DNA from: an uncultured Clostridia bacterium
GTDB taxonomy: Bacteria > Bacillota > Clostridia > Oscillospirales > Acutalibacteraceae
NCBI GenBank assembly: GCA_947572385.1
Contig: CANPBX010000003.1
Span: 1 to 64,000 of the forward strand
Length of the DNA: 64,000 nucleotides
Direction: 5' to 3'
In this document: piece by piece, positions 57,485 to 64,000 of the stretch
How the letters are laid out: the number at the start of each line of letters is the position of its first letter
Position numbering within the stretch: position 1 is the first letter of the stretch
Made by a program: the position numbers and the translations under genes
The notes under the pieces: generated by a model
The model's database searches: none
Seen by the model: the letters and a program-made list of their open reading frames with translations, nothing else
Told to the model about the DNA's origin: nothing

Positions 57485-58588
57485 ATGAATAAACTAAGGA
57501 TAGCGATCATTGGCACCGGCGGGATATCCAATTCCCATGTCCGCGCCTACAAGCAGATGGATGACATTGAGATCGTCGCCGGGGCAGATATCGTCCCCGG
57601 GAAGGCCCGTGAGGCCCTGGACCGCTGGGAGCTGCCAAATGCCGAGGCCTTTGAGGACACCCAGGCAATGCTCGACAAGGTAAAGCCCGATGCCGTCAGC
57701 GTCTGCACCTACAACACCGCCCACGCTGTCTGCGCCATAGCCGCAATGAGGGCCGGGGCCCATGTGCTGCTGGAAAAGCCCATGACCGTCACCCTGGAGG
57801 ACGCCCAGGAGCTCCGCAGGGTGGAGAAGGAGACCGGCAGGATACTCACCATCGGCTTCCAGCCGAGGTACGACGAGCGTATGCAGAAGATAAAGGAGGT
57901 CGTGCAGAGCGGGAAGCTGGGGCAGGTATACTACGTGCAGACCGGCGGCGGCCGCAGGCGGGGTATCCCCGGCAGCACCTTTATTGAGGAGCGCTACGCC
58001 GGAGTAGGGGCCCTGGCAGATATCGGCTGCTACTCCCTCGATATGGTGCTAAACGCCCTGGGCTACCCGAAACCCCTCACCGTCTCCGCCGTGAGCTACG
58101 ACCACTTCGGCAGGAACCCCAAATACACCCCTCCCGAGGACGCCAAGCGCTTCTCTGTGGATGACTTCTGCGGGGCCTTCATCCGTCTTGAGGGCGGCAT
58201 GACCCTCGACTTCAGGATGTCCTGGGCCATGCACATGGACACCACCGGCAGCACGATCTTCCTTGGCACCGACGCGGGATTAAAGGTCGAGCCCGCCAAC
58301 CCCGAGTCCCTGTGGGGCGGTGCCTGGGACGGCTCCTGCGGAAATGTGACCCTGTTCCACGACGAGTTCGGCGCGCCCACCCACACGCCCATCCCCCTGC
58401 CCGCGCCCAAGGACGACAAAAAGGACTGCTTCTACCATAAGTGCCGCTCCTTTGTGGACGCTGTGCAGCAGGGCCTGCCCGCGCCTATACCCACCAGCCA
58501 GATAATCTACAACCAGGCCATTATCGACGGAATTATCAGGTCCTGCAAGTGCGGGCATGAGGTCGAGGTCAATATAGAGGAAATCTGA
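57485..58588 (+). CDS. Gfo/Idh/MocA family oxidoreductase (second copy)
   Basis: A 367-residue NAD(P)-dependent oxidoreductase with canonical IAIIGTGGISNSHVRAY Rossmann motif, LLEKPMTVT (EKP catalytic Lys) and GVGALADIGCYSLDMVLNALG with the downstream motif. It likely oxidises or epimerises a sugar. ATG 57485 has AAAGGAG upstream; an earlier in-frame start would coincide with the promoter. The GH3 gene follows after 34 bases, so the two probably process the same plant or host glycan. Confidence 0.92.
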   Translation: MNKLRIAIIGTGGISNSHVRAYKQMDDIEIVAGADIVPGKAREALDRWELPNAEAFEDTQAMLDKVKPDAVSVCTYNTAHAVCAIAAMRAGAHVLLEKPMTVTLEDAQELRRVEKETGRILTIGFQPRYDERMQKIKEVVQSGKLGQVYYVQTGGGRRRGIPGSTFIEERYAGVGALADIGCYSLDMVLNALGYPKPLTVSAVSYDHFGRNPKYTPPEDAKRFSVDDFCGAFIRLEGGMTLDFRMSWAMHMDTTGSTIFLGTDAGLKVEPANPESLWGGAWDGSCGNVTLFHDEFGAPTHTPIPLPAPKDDKKDCFYHKCRSFVDAVQQGLPAPIPTSQIIYNQAIIDGIIRSCKCGHEVEVNIEEI

Positions 58589-58622
58589 CCCCCCATCGGC
58601 ATAGCCGGAAAGGAGAACTGTA

Positions 58623-60734
58623 ATGGACAGAAAAGCAGCCCGGGAGCTGGCCCGGGAGCTCGTCTTAAAAATGACGATCGAGGAGCGGGCCTCCCAGCTC
58701 AGGTACGACGCCCCGGCGATCCCCCGCCTTAATATCCCCGCCTATAACTGGTGGAACGAAGCCCTTCACGGAGTGGCCCGGGCCGGGGTAGCCACCATGT
58801 TCCCCCAGGCCATCGCAATGGCGGCGGCCTTTGACCCGGAGCTCATGGCCGAGGTAGGGGACTGTATCAGCACCGAGGGCCGGGCCAAGTACAACGAGAG
58901 CAGCGCCCGGGGCGACCGGGACATCTATAAGGGGCTCACCTTCTGGTCACCCAACGTGAACATATTCAGAGACCCCCGCTGGGGCCGGGGCCACGAGACC
59001 TACGGAGAGGACCCGGAGCTCGCCTCCCGGCTGGGAGTCGCCTTTGTGCGGGGGATCCAGGGGGACGGCGAGTACATGAAAGCCGCCGCCTGTGCCAAGC
59101 ATTTTGCCGTACACTCCGGCCCCGAGGCCGAGCGGCACCGCTTTAACGCCACCGCCAGCCCCAAGGATATGGAGGAGACCTACCTGCCCGCCTTCGAGGC
59201 CTGCGTAAAAGAGGGCGGCGTCGAGGCGGTGATGGGCGCGTACAACCGCACCAACGGCGAGCCCTGCTGCGGCAGCCCTGCCCTGCAGCGGATCCTCCGT
59301 GGGGAATGGGGCTTTGAGGGCCATTTCGTGTCCGACTGCTGGGCCATCGCGGATTTCCACGAGTACCACAAGATAACCTCCCGGCCCGAGGAATCGGTAA
59401 AGCTTGCCCTGGAGAACGGCTGCGACGTGAACTGCGGCTGCACCTACCAGCGCATTCTGAACGCCATCGCCGAGGGCCTGCTGGACCCGCAGTATGTGAC
59501 AGGATCCTGCGTGCGCCTTTTCACCACCAGGTACATGCTGGGGATGTTTGACAAGACCGAATATGACGGCCTGGGCCGTCTGGACGTGGAGACTCCTGAG
59601 CACCTTGCCCTCTCCCGCAAGGCCGCGGCAGAGAGCCTGGTGCTCCTTAAAAACGACGGCATACTTCCCCTTGACCTTGACGGCCTCCGTACCGTCGGAG
59701 TCATCGGGCCCAATGCCAACAGCCGTACCGCACTTATCGGCAACTACCACGGCACCGCCTCCCGGTATGTCACTGTGCTGGAGGGCATACAAGATATGGC
59801 AGGATCTGCCGGAAAGCGTATACTGTACGCCGAGGGGTGCCATCTCTCCCTGGACAAGACCGAGGGCCTCTCCCAAAATGAGGGCGACCGTATCATTGAA
59901 GCAAAGTCCGTCGCCGCCCTCTCGGACGTTATAATTCTTGTCACCGGCTTGGACGAGACCCTTGAAGGCGAGGAGGGCGACACCGGCAATCAGTATTTCT
60001 CCGGCGACAAAAAGGACCTGCACCTGCCCGCCTCTCAGGAAAAACTGATGTCTGAGCTTCTTCTCATGGGCAAGCCTGTAGTCCTTGTGAATATGAGCGG
60101 CAGCGCCGTTGACCTTCGCCTTGCCCAGGAGAAGGCAAGCGCTGTTTTGCAGGCCTGGTATCCCGGCTCCGAGGGCGGCCGCGTGGTGGCTGAGGCCCTG
60201 TTCGGAAAGGTATCCCCCTCGGGCAAGCTGCCGGTGACCTTCTATAATGACACTGAGGACCTGCCTGATTTCGACGATTATTCCATGGAAAACCGCACCT
60301 ACCGATACTACCAGGGCACGCCCCTCTATCCCTTTGGGTATGGGCTCACCTATGGCGGATGCAGGGTTTTAGGCGCGGTCTGGAAAAGGCAGCCTGATCC
60401 TGCCGGGGACTTTGCCGAGCTGGATGTAGCCGTCCGCAATTATGGGGCCGGTACAGAGGATGTTCTGCAGGTATATGTCAAGGCAGAGGATAGTGGCTGG
60501 GCCCCGCCAAACCCTGTACTTGGAGCGTTCCGGCGCGTGAGGCTGGAGCAAGGGGAAGAGCGCAGCTTTACGGTCCGTGTGCCTATGCGGGCGTTTACTA
60601 CTGTGGACGGGCAGGGTGTGCGGCGTATCCGCGGTAAGGGATTCTCTGTTTATGTTGGGTTCTCTCAGCCGGATAAGCGAAGTGTTGAGCTTATGGGTGC
60701 TGAGCCGGTTTGTATTTTTGTGGAGATGAAGTAA
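58623..60734 (+). CDS. Glycoside hydrolase family 3 (beta-glucosidase/xylosidase type)
   Basis: A 703-residue GH3 enzyme: N-terminal TIM barrel with the nucleophile Asp in VSDCWAI (near 238) and the KHFAVHSGPE block, an alpha/beta-sandwich domain from about 325 (LVLLKNDGILPL) and a fibronectin III-like C-terminal domain (about 600-703). The PRWGRGHETYGEDP loop is typical of xylosidase/arabinosidase relatives. No signal peptide, so cytoplasmic. Codon use in the last 380 bases drifts toward T-ending codons. AAAGGAG lies upstream of ATG. Confidence 0.94.
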   Translation: MDRKAARELARELVLKMTIEERASQLRYDAPAIPRLNIPAYNWWNEALHGVARAGVATMFPQAIAMAAAFDPELMAEVGDCISTEGRAKYNESSARGDRDIYKGLTFWSPNVNIFRDPRWGRGHETYGEDPELASRLGVAFVRGIQGDGEYMKAAACAKHFAVHSGPEAERHRFNATASPKDMEETYLPAFEACVKEGGVEAVMGAYNRTNGEPCCGSPALQRILRGEWGFEGHFVSDCWAIADFHEYHKITSRPEESVKLALENGCDVNCGCTYQRILNAIAEGLLDPQYVTGSCVRLFTTRYMLGMFDKTEYDGLGRLDVETPEHLALSRKAAAESLVLLKNDGILPLDLDGLRTVGVIGPNANSRTALIGNYHGTASRYVTVLEGIQDMAGSAGKRILYAEGCHLSLDKTEGLSQNEGDRIIEAKSVAALSDVIILVTGLDETLEGEEGDTGNQYFSGDKKDLHLPASQEKLMSELLLMGKPVVLVNMSGSAVDLRLAQEKASAVLQAWYPGSEGGRVVAEALFGKVSPSGKLPVTFYNDTEDLPDFDDYSMENRTYRYYQGTPLYPFGYGLTYGGCRVLGAVWKRQPDPAGDFAELDVAVRNYGAGTEDVLQVYVKAEDSGWAPPNPVLGAFRRVRLEQGEERSFTVRVPMRAFTTVDGQGVRRIRGKGFSVYVGFSQPDKRSVELMGAEPVCIFVEMK

Positions 60735-60737
60735 ATT

Positions 60738-60773
60738 AAAGAGCCTCCCGGCTTTGCTGGGAGGCTCTTTTTT
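60738..60773. terminator. Terminator after GH3
   Basis: AAAGAGCCTCCC/GGGAGGCTCTTT perfect 12-bp arms (60738-60749, 60759-60770), then TTT. Confidence 0.92.
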
Positions 60774-60778
60774 GGTTC

Positions 60779-60850
60779 GCTCACTTTGTTCGCGCCCAGG
60801 ACCTTGGGGGCGCTGCCCCCAAACCCCCGCAACCTTTGAAAAGGTTGACG
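60779..60850. repeat. Dispersed GC-rich intergenic repeat, copy 2
   Basis: Contains GGGGGCGCTGCCCCC and the palindrome CAACCTTTGAAAAGGTTG, reading on the minus strand as the repeat common downstream of clostridial genes. The core is shared with 14268-14344. Confidence 0.65.
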
Positions 60851-60864
60851 AAACTTTTGCTTTT

Positions 60865-62550
60865 TTACATTTTTTCCGGGGCGGTTACTTTGAATAAAGA
60901 GAGGCCGTTTTCAAGGACTGTTTTTGCCGCCGTACACAGGCTCAGCCTTGCCGCTGTCAGCTCCGGCTCAACGCCCTTGACCCGGCACGCGTTATAGAAT
61001 TTGTGGAACAACGTGCCCACATTCAGCACATACCGCGTTATCCTCGCCGGGTCCATGGCTTTTGCCGCCCCCGCGATTTCATCTGTGAAGTTGGACAGCA
61101 GGCGTATCAGCTCGACCTCCTCCGGCGCTGTCAGCAGCGCCAGCTCCCCGGCTGTACAGGCCCTCGGCTCAATGCCGTCCTCTTTAAGGTTCCGCAGGAT
61201 ACTGCATATCCGCGCATGGGCGTACTGCACATAGTACACCGGGTTCTGGGAGTCCTCCTTTACCGCCAGGTCCAGGTCGAAGTCGATCCGGGTATTCGGC
61301 TCATAGGAGTTAAACAGGAACCTCGCCGCGTCCACCGGCACCTCGTCCATCAGGTTGGACATGGTGATGGCCTCTCCGCTGCGCTTGCTCATCTTCTCCG
61401 GCTTACCGTCCCGCATAAGCGTCACCATCTGCATGAGCACCACCTTCAGCCGCTCCGGGTCTATCCCCAGCGCTGCAATAGCCGCTTTCAGCCTGGGCAC
61501 ATATCCGTGGTGGTCCGCGCCAAGCACGTTTATAGCCGTATCAAAATTCCTTGTCACCAGCTTATTGTAGTGGTAGGCTATATCAGGCACAACATAGGTC
61601 GGCACGCCATTGGAGCGCACTATGACAAAATCTTCAGACCCGAACTCGCTCCCTTTGAACCACAGGGCGCCCTCCTTTTCATAGGTCAGCCCCTTCTCCC
61701 GGAGCAGCTCCACCACTCTGTCCACCGCGCCGCTTTCATGCAGGCTGGACTCGTGGAACCACGTGTCATACTCCACCCGGTATCTCTTTAGATCGTCATG
61801 CAGCCCTTGGATATTCCTGGGTATCGCAAAGCCAATAAGGGCCCGGCGCCGCTCCTCCGGCTCACTCTCCACATACTCATTCCCATGCTCCTTTATAAAG
61901 GCCTCGGCATTCGCCGTCACGTCTTTACCCTTATATCCGTCCTCCGGGAAGGGGAAATCCGGCTGAAAATGCTGCATATACCTGGCCTCAATGGACAGCC
62001 CATAGCGGTTTACCTGATTGCCCGCGTCGTTTACATAGAACTCCCTCTCAACGCTGTACCCCGCGGCCTCAAGCACCGCCGACAGCGCGTCCCCCAGCAC
62101 GCCGCCCCTGGCGTTGCCGATATGCATGGGCCCGGTGGGGTTAGCGGAGACATACTCCACCAGCACCCTTTTCCCCTCGCCCACATTGCTCCGGCCGTAC
62201 CCGGCCCCCAGGCTTTCAACGTCCTGGAGCACCCTGCCGTAAAAGGCCGGGTCATAGGTAAAGTTCAGGAAGCCCGGCCCCGCTATCTCGCACTTTATAA
62301 AGAAGGTCCCGGCTAAATCGAGATCGCCGGTTATAGCCTCGGCTATCTTCCTTGGCGCGGCGTGAAAGGCCCTGGCCCCAGCCATAGCCGCGTTGCAGGC
62401 CCAGTCGCCGTGCGCCCTGTCAGCAGGCACCTCCAGGGTAAATTTTGGCGGCTCCGCCTTTGGCAGCGCCCCCTTCTCCATAGCCTTTTCCATGGCCTCC
62501 AGCACCGCCCTGCGCAGCTGCTGCCGTGCGGTTTCCACAAGTTGAGACAT
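60865..62550 (-). CDS. argS: Arginine--tRNA ligase
   Basis: A 561-residue class I aminoacyl-tRNA synthetase with the N-terminal additional domain for tRNA recognition, SANPTGPMHIGNARGG (HIGH motif HIGN near residue 130), the PEKMSKRSGEAI (KMSK-like) segment near 385 and the DALR anticodon-binding domain at the C-terminus. It charges tRNA-Arg. GAAAGGAACG lies upstream of ATG. DUF1934 gene lies 21 bases upstream on the strand, a conserved neighbour of argS in Firmicutes. Confidence 0.97.
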   Translation of the reverse strand: MSQLVETARQQLRRAVLEAMEKAMEKGALPKAEPPKFTLEVPADRAHGDWACNAAMAGARAFHAAPRKIAEAITGDLDLAGTFFIKCEIAGPGFLNFTYDPAFYGRVLQDVESLGAGYGRSNVGEGKRVLVEYVSANPTGPMHIGNARGGVLGDALSAVLEAAGYSVEREFYVNDAGNQVNRYGLSIEARYMQHFQPDFPFPEDGYKGKDVTANAEAFIKEHGNEYVESEPEERRRALIGFAIPRNIQGLHDDLKRYRVEYDTWFHESSLHESGAVDRVVELLREKGLTYEKEGALWFKGSEFGSEDFVIVRSNGVPTYVVPDIAYHYNKLVTRNFDTAINVLGADHHGYVPRLKAAIAALGIDPERLKVVLMQMVTLMRDGKPEKMSKRSGEAITMSNLMDEVPVDAARFLFNSYEPNTRIDFDLDLAVKEDSQNPVYYVQYAHARICSILRNLKEDGIEPRACTAGELALLTAPEEVELIRLLSNFTDEIAGAAKAMDPARITRYVLNVGTLFHKFYNACRVKGVEPELTAARLSLCTAAKTVLENGLSLFKVTAPEKM

Positions 62551-62571
62551 ATCTTATCGTTCCTTTCAGTT

Positions 62572-63012
62572 TTAAATCTCCGGGGCCTCTGGCACCGGGC
62601 TCACCTCTACAGAGAGCAGGTTTTGGCTGGACAGATTCGAGTCCACGTCCAGTGTATAGGCTATCTCCAGCTTGCCGCCGGTATCATCAAGGTCCACATC
62701 CAGCCGGCTTGTGTATACCCCCACAGTCAGCGTCCCGAAGCCGGTGTCATAAAGGCATAGGTGCCTTCTTCCCTTCTCCAGTATCAGCCTGGTAGAGGAC
62801 CCGGAGCGGCTCATTGTCACCATCCCAGGCTCCACCTTCAAAAGCGCCGTGCGGAATACGCTGGCGTCATCATCGTCATACTCCTTATACAGTATGAACC
62901 TCGTGCCGTCCTTCTCCCGGTAGGTGCCCAGGGCTGAGAGGCATATCTCCCCCTGGTCCTCGTCCTCGTACACCTGCCGGCCTTTTATTGTAATGGCATA
63001 GTCCTCTTTCAT
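62572..63012 (-). CDS. DUF1934 family beta-barrel protein
   Basis: A 146-residue protein of the DUF1934 (YwiB-like) family, a calycin-like beta-barrel by homology. Recognisable parts are ITIKGRQVYEDEDQG and the TMSRSGSSTRLILEKGRRHLCLYDTGFG strand pair. Function unknown; conserved upstream of argS. GGAGGAC stands before ATG. murI ends about 20 bases upstream. Confidence 0.88.
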   Translation of the reverse strand: MKEDYAITIKGRQVYEDEDQGEICLSALGTYREKDGTRFILYKEYDDDDASVFRTALLKVEPGMVTMSRSGSSTRLILEKGRRHLCLYDTGFGTLTVGVYTSRLDVDLDDTGGKLEIAYTLDVDSNLSSQNLLSVEVSPVPEAPEI

Positions 63013-63032
63013 GCACGTCCTCCTCTCGGATG

Positions 63033-63839
63033 TCAGTCAAAGGTTATGTCCACCCGGATGCCCTCCACGCTATGGCCCAAAAATAGCTGTGCCACAGCGG
63101 AGAAGTTCTCCGGCGCGTCAGTTACATAAAACTCCGCGCTCCTCTCCTCTTCAGGGGCGCAGAGCCCCCCTGTCTCCTCCAGCGCCGCCGCAAGGGCATT
63201 TGCAGCCTCCTTGCCGCTGTTTATGAGCGCGACCTCCGGCCCCATGACCTGCCTGATGGCCTCGCTGAGCAGCGGGTAATGGGTGCAGCCCAGTATCACC
63301 GTATCCACCCCGGCCCCGCGCACCGGCTCAAGGTACCGCTCCACCACTATCCGCACCAGCTCATCCTCCGGCGAAATAAAGCCGTTCTCAGTCAGCGGCA
63401 CGAACAGCGGGCAGGCCTGGGGGAATACCTCTATTCCCTTATCTATTTGTTGTACTGCATGGGCATATGACCCGCTATGGATAGTGGCGCTTGTGCCAAG
63501 CACCCCTATCCTCCTGTTCCTTGTCGCCAGCACAGCGGCCCGGGCCGTCGGAGCAACTACGTCGAAATACGGCACAGGCAGCCTTGCGCCTATATCAGCG
63601 GCAGTAGAGCTTACCGTCCCGCAGGCCGCCAGCACTGCCTTCACCCCATGCTTCAGCAGGAAGTCCATGTCCTGCCTGGCATAGCGCCGCACCACCTCCC
63701 GGCTCCTGGAGCCGTAGGGCACCCGCCCGGTGTCGCCGAAATACACCAAGCTCTCCTTTGGCAGCACCTTCTCCAGCTCCTTCACTGCGGTCAGCCCGCC
63801 CAGCCCTGAGTCGAAGACCCCGATAGGCCGGTTATCCAT
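63033..63839 (-). CDS. murI: Glutamate racemase
   Basis: A 268-residue PLP-independent racemase making D-glutamate for peptidoglycan. Both catalytic cysteines are present, in [11 protein letters not shown] (near 73) and [10 protein letters not shown] (near 184), with the DSGLGGLT start. GGAGGAGG lies within the 3' end of ddl, whose stop overlaps this start by a few bases, so the two wall-precursor genes are coupled. Confidence 0.96.
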   Translation of the reverse strand: MDNRPIGVFDSGLGGLTAVKELEKVLPKESLVYFGDTGRVPYGSRSREVVRRYARQDMDFLLKHGVKAVLAACGTVSSTAADIGARLPVPYFDVVAPTARAAVLATRNRRIGVLGTSATIHSGSYAHAVQQIDKGIEVFPQACPLFVPLTENGFISPEDELVRIVVERYLEPVRGAGVDTVILGCTHYPLLSEAIRQVMGPEVALINSGKEAANALAAALEETGGLCAPEEERSAEFYVTDAPENFSAVAQLFLGHSVEGIRVDITFD

Positions 63840-64000
63840 TCCGAGCCTCCTCCATTCCCAGCTCTATGAGCCTGTCAAGGAGCTGGGAGTAGCTGAGCCC
63901 GCCGTGCATCCAAAGCTTCGGGTACATACTGATAGAGGTAAAGCCGGGCATGGTGTTTATCTCGTTGAGCACCACCTGCCGGTCCTTACGGGTCACAAAG
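63832..64000 (-). CDS. ddl: D-alanine--D-alanine ligase, 3' end only
   Basis: The last 55 codons of a gene that begins outside the window. [20 protein letters not shown] is the C-terminal ATP-grasp signature of D-Ala-D-Ala ligase, with the metal-binding Asn. The stop codon TAA (63832-63834) overlaps the murI start region by eight bases. It makes the D-Ala-D-Ala dipeptide of peptidoglycan. Confidence 0.93.
   Translation of the reverse strand, partial: FVTRKDRQVVLNEINTMPGFTSISMYPKLWMHGGLSYSQLLDRLIELGMEEARNG

Overview
The window is high-GC, gene-dense bacterial chromosome that fits a flagellated, spore-forming, obligately anaerobic Firmicute of the gut clostridia, most likely Oscillospirales/Ruminococcaceae-like. 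The support is a Spo0A-type regulator, a lipoteichoic acid synthase family enzyme, clostridial-type small families (TM2, DUF3267, DUF1934, DUF1848, VanZ), a bile salt hydrolase-type enzyme, a ferredoxin-dependent indolepyruvate oxidoreductase, and strong sigma-A promoters (TTGACA-17-TATAAT) with AGGAGG ribosome binding sites. The genus assignment is inference.

Layout. 84-2140 (-): a phage-type portal gene overlapping a prohead protease gene, with no terminase beside them. 2426-4028 (+): two TM2 proteins and a DUF3267 zincin. 4145-7814 (+): a 34-residue membrane peptide, metG, tatD and the TatD-linked radical SAM gene. 7848-12231 (+): a doubtful lipoprotein ORF, a TPM-domain protein, then an MBOAT / DHHW / acyl carrier protein operon for O-acylating an extracellular polymer. 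12276-14213 (-): a cobalamin-riboswitch operon encoding a DUF4430 lipoprotein, an ECF S component and a VanZ protein. 14345-17855 (-): tadA, a CPBP protease, htpG. 18153-21762: an NCS2 permease, a YbjQ protein, a small membrane protein and an M18 aminopeptidase. 21934-27793 (+): a stand-alone LarC1-type gene, a Gfo/Idh oxidoreductase, GH27 alpha-galactosidase, DUF2461, bile salt hydrolase and an amidohydrolase. 27826-34525 (-): an aromatic 2-oxoacid operon (acyl-CoA ligase, Dabb, iorA, iorB, paaK, a ChaN-like gene, ACT).

35006-35773 (+): spo0A with a degenerate receiver domain. 36016-43374: a P-type cation ATPase, a PAP2 phosphatase and a giant RND transporter with an internal coiled coil. 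43540-45817: hisH-hisF and a VanY-like pseudoenzyme. 46002-48093 (-): flagellin with a sigma-D-type promoter and a 48-residue ORF. 48202-50909 (+): a tldD/tldE-type pair. 50974-55153: GDPD, FNT channel, MerR regulator, DUF1848, a PilZ protein and a membrane-protein gene interrupted by an amber codon. 55129-57343 (-): an LtaS-type enzyme and a small conserved protein. 57485-60734 (+): a Gfo/Idh oxidoreductase and a GH3 glycosidase. 60865-64000 (-): argS, DUF1934, murI and the 3' end of ddl.

The most interesting points are the riboswitch-controlled, transcobalamin-like lipoprotein with an ECF S component; the lone portal/protease pair; Spo0A that keeps its phospho-acceptor Asp but lacks the conserved Lys and one acidic-pocket Asp; the VanY-like protein without zinc ligands; the RND pump with a roughly 310-residue coiled-coil insertion; and a single in-frame amber codon in an otherwise intact membrane-protein gene. 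I saw no rRNA gene, tRNA gene, CRISPR array or insertion sequence.
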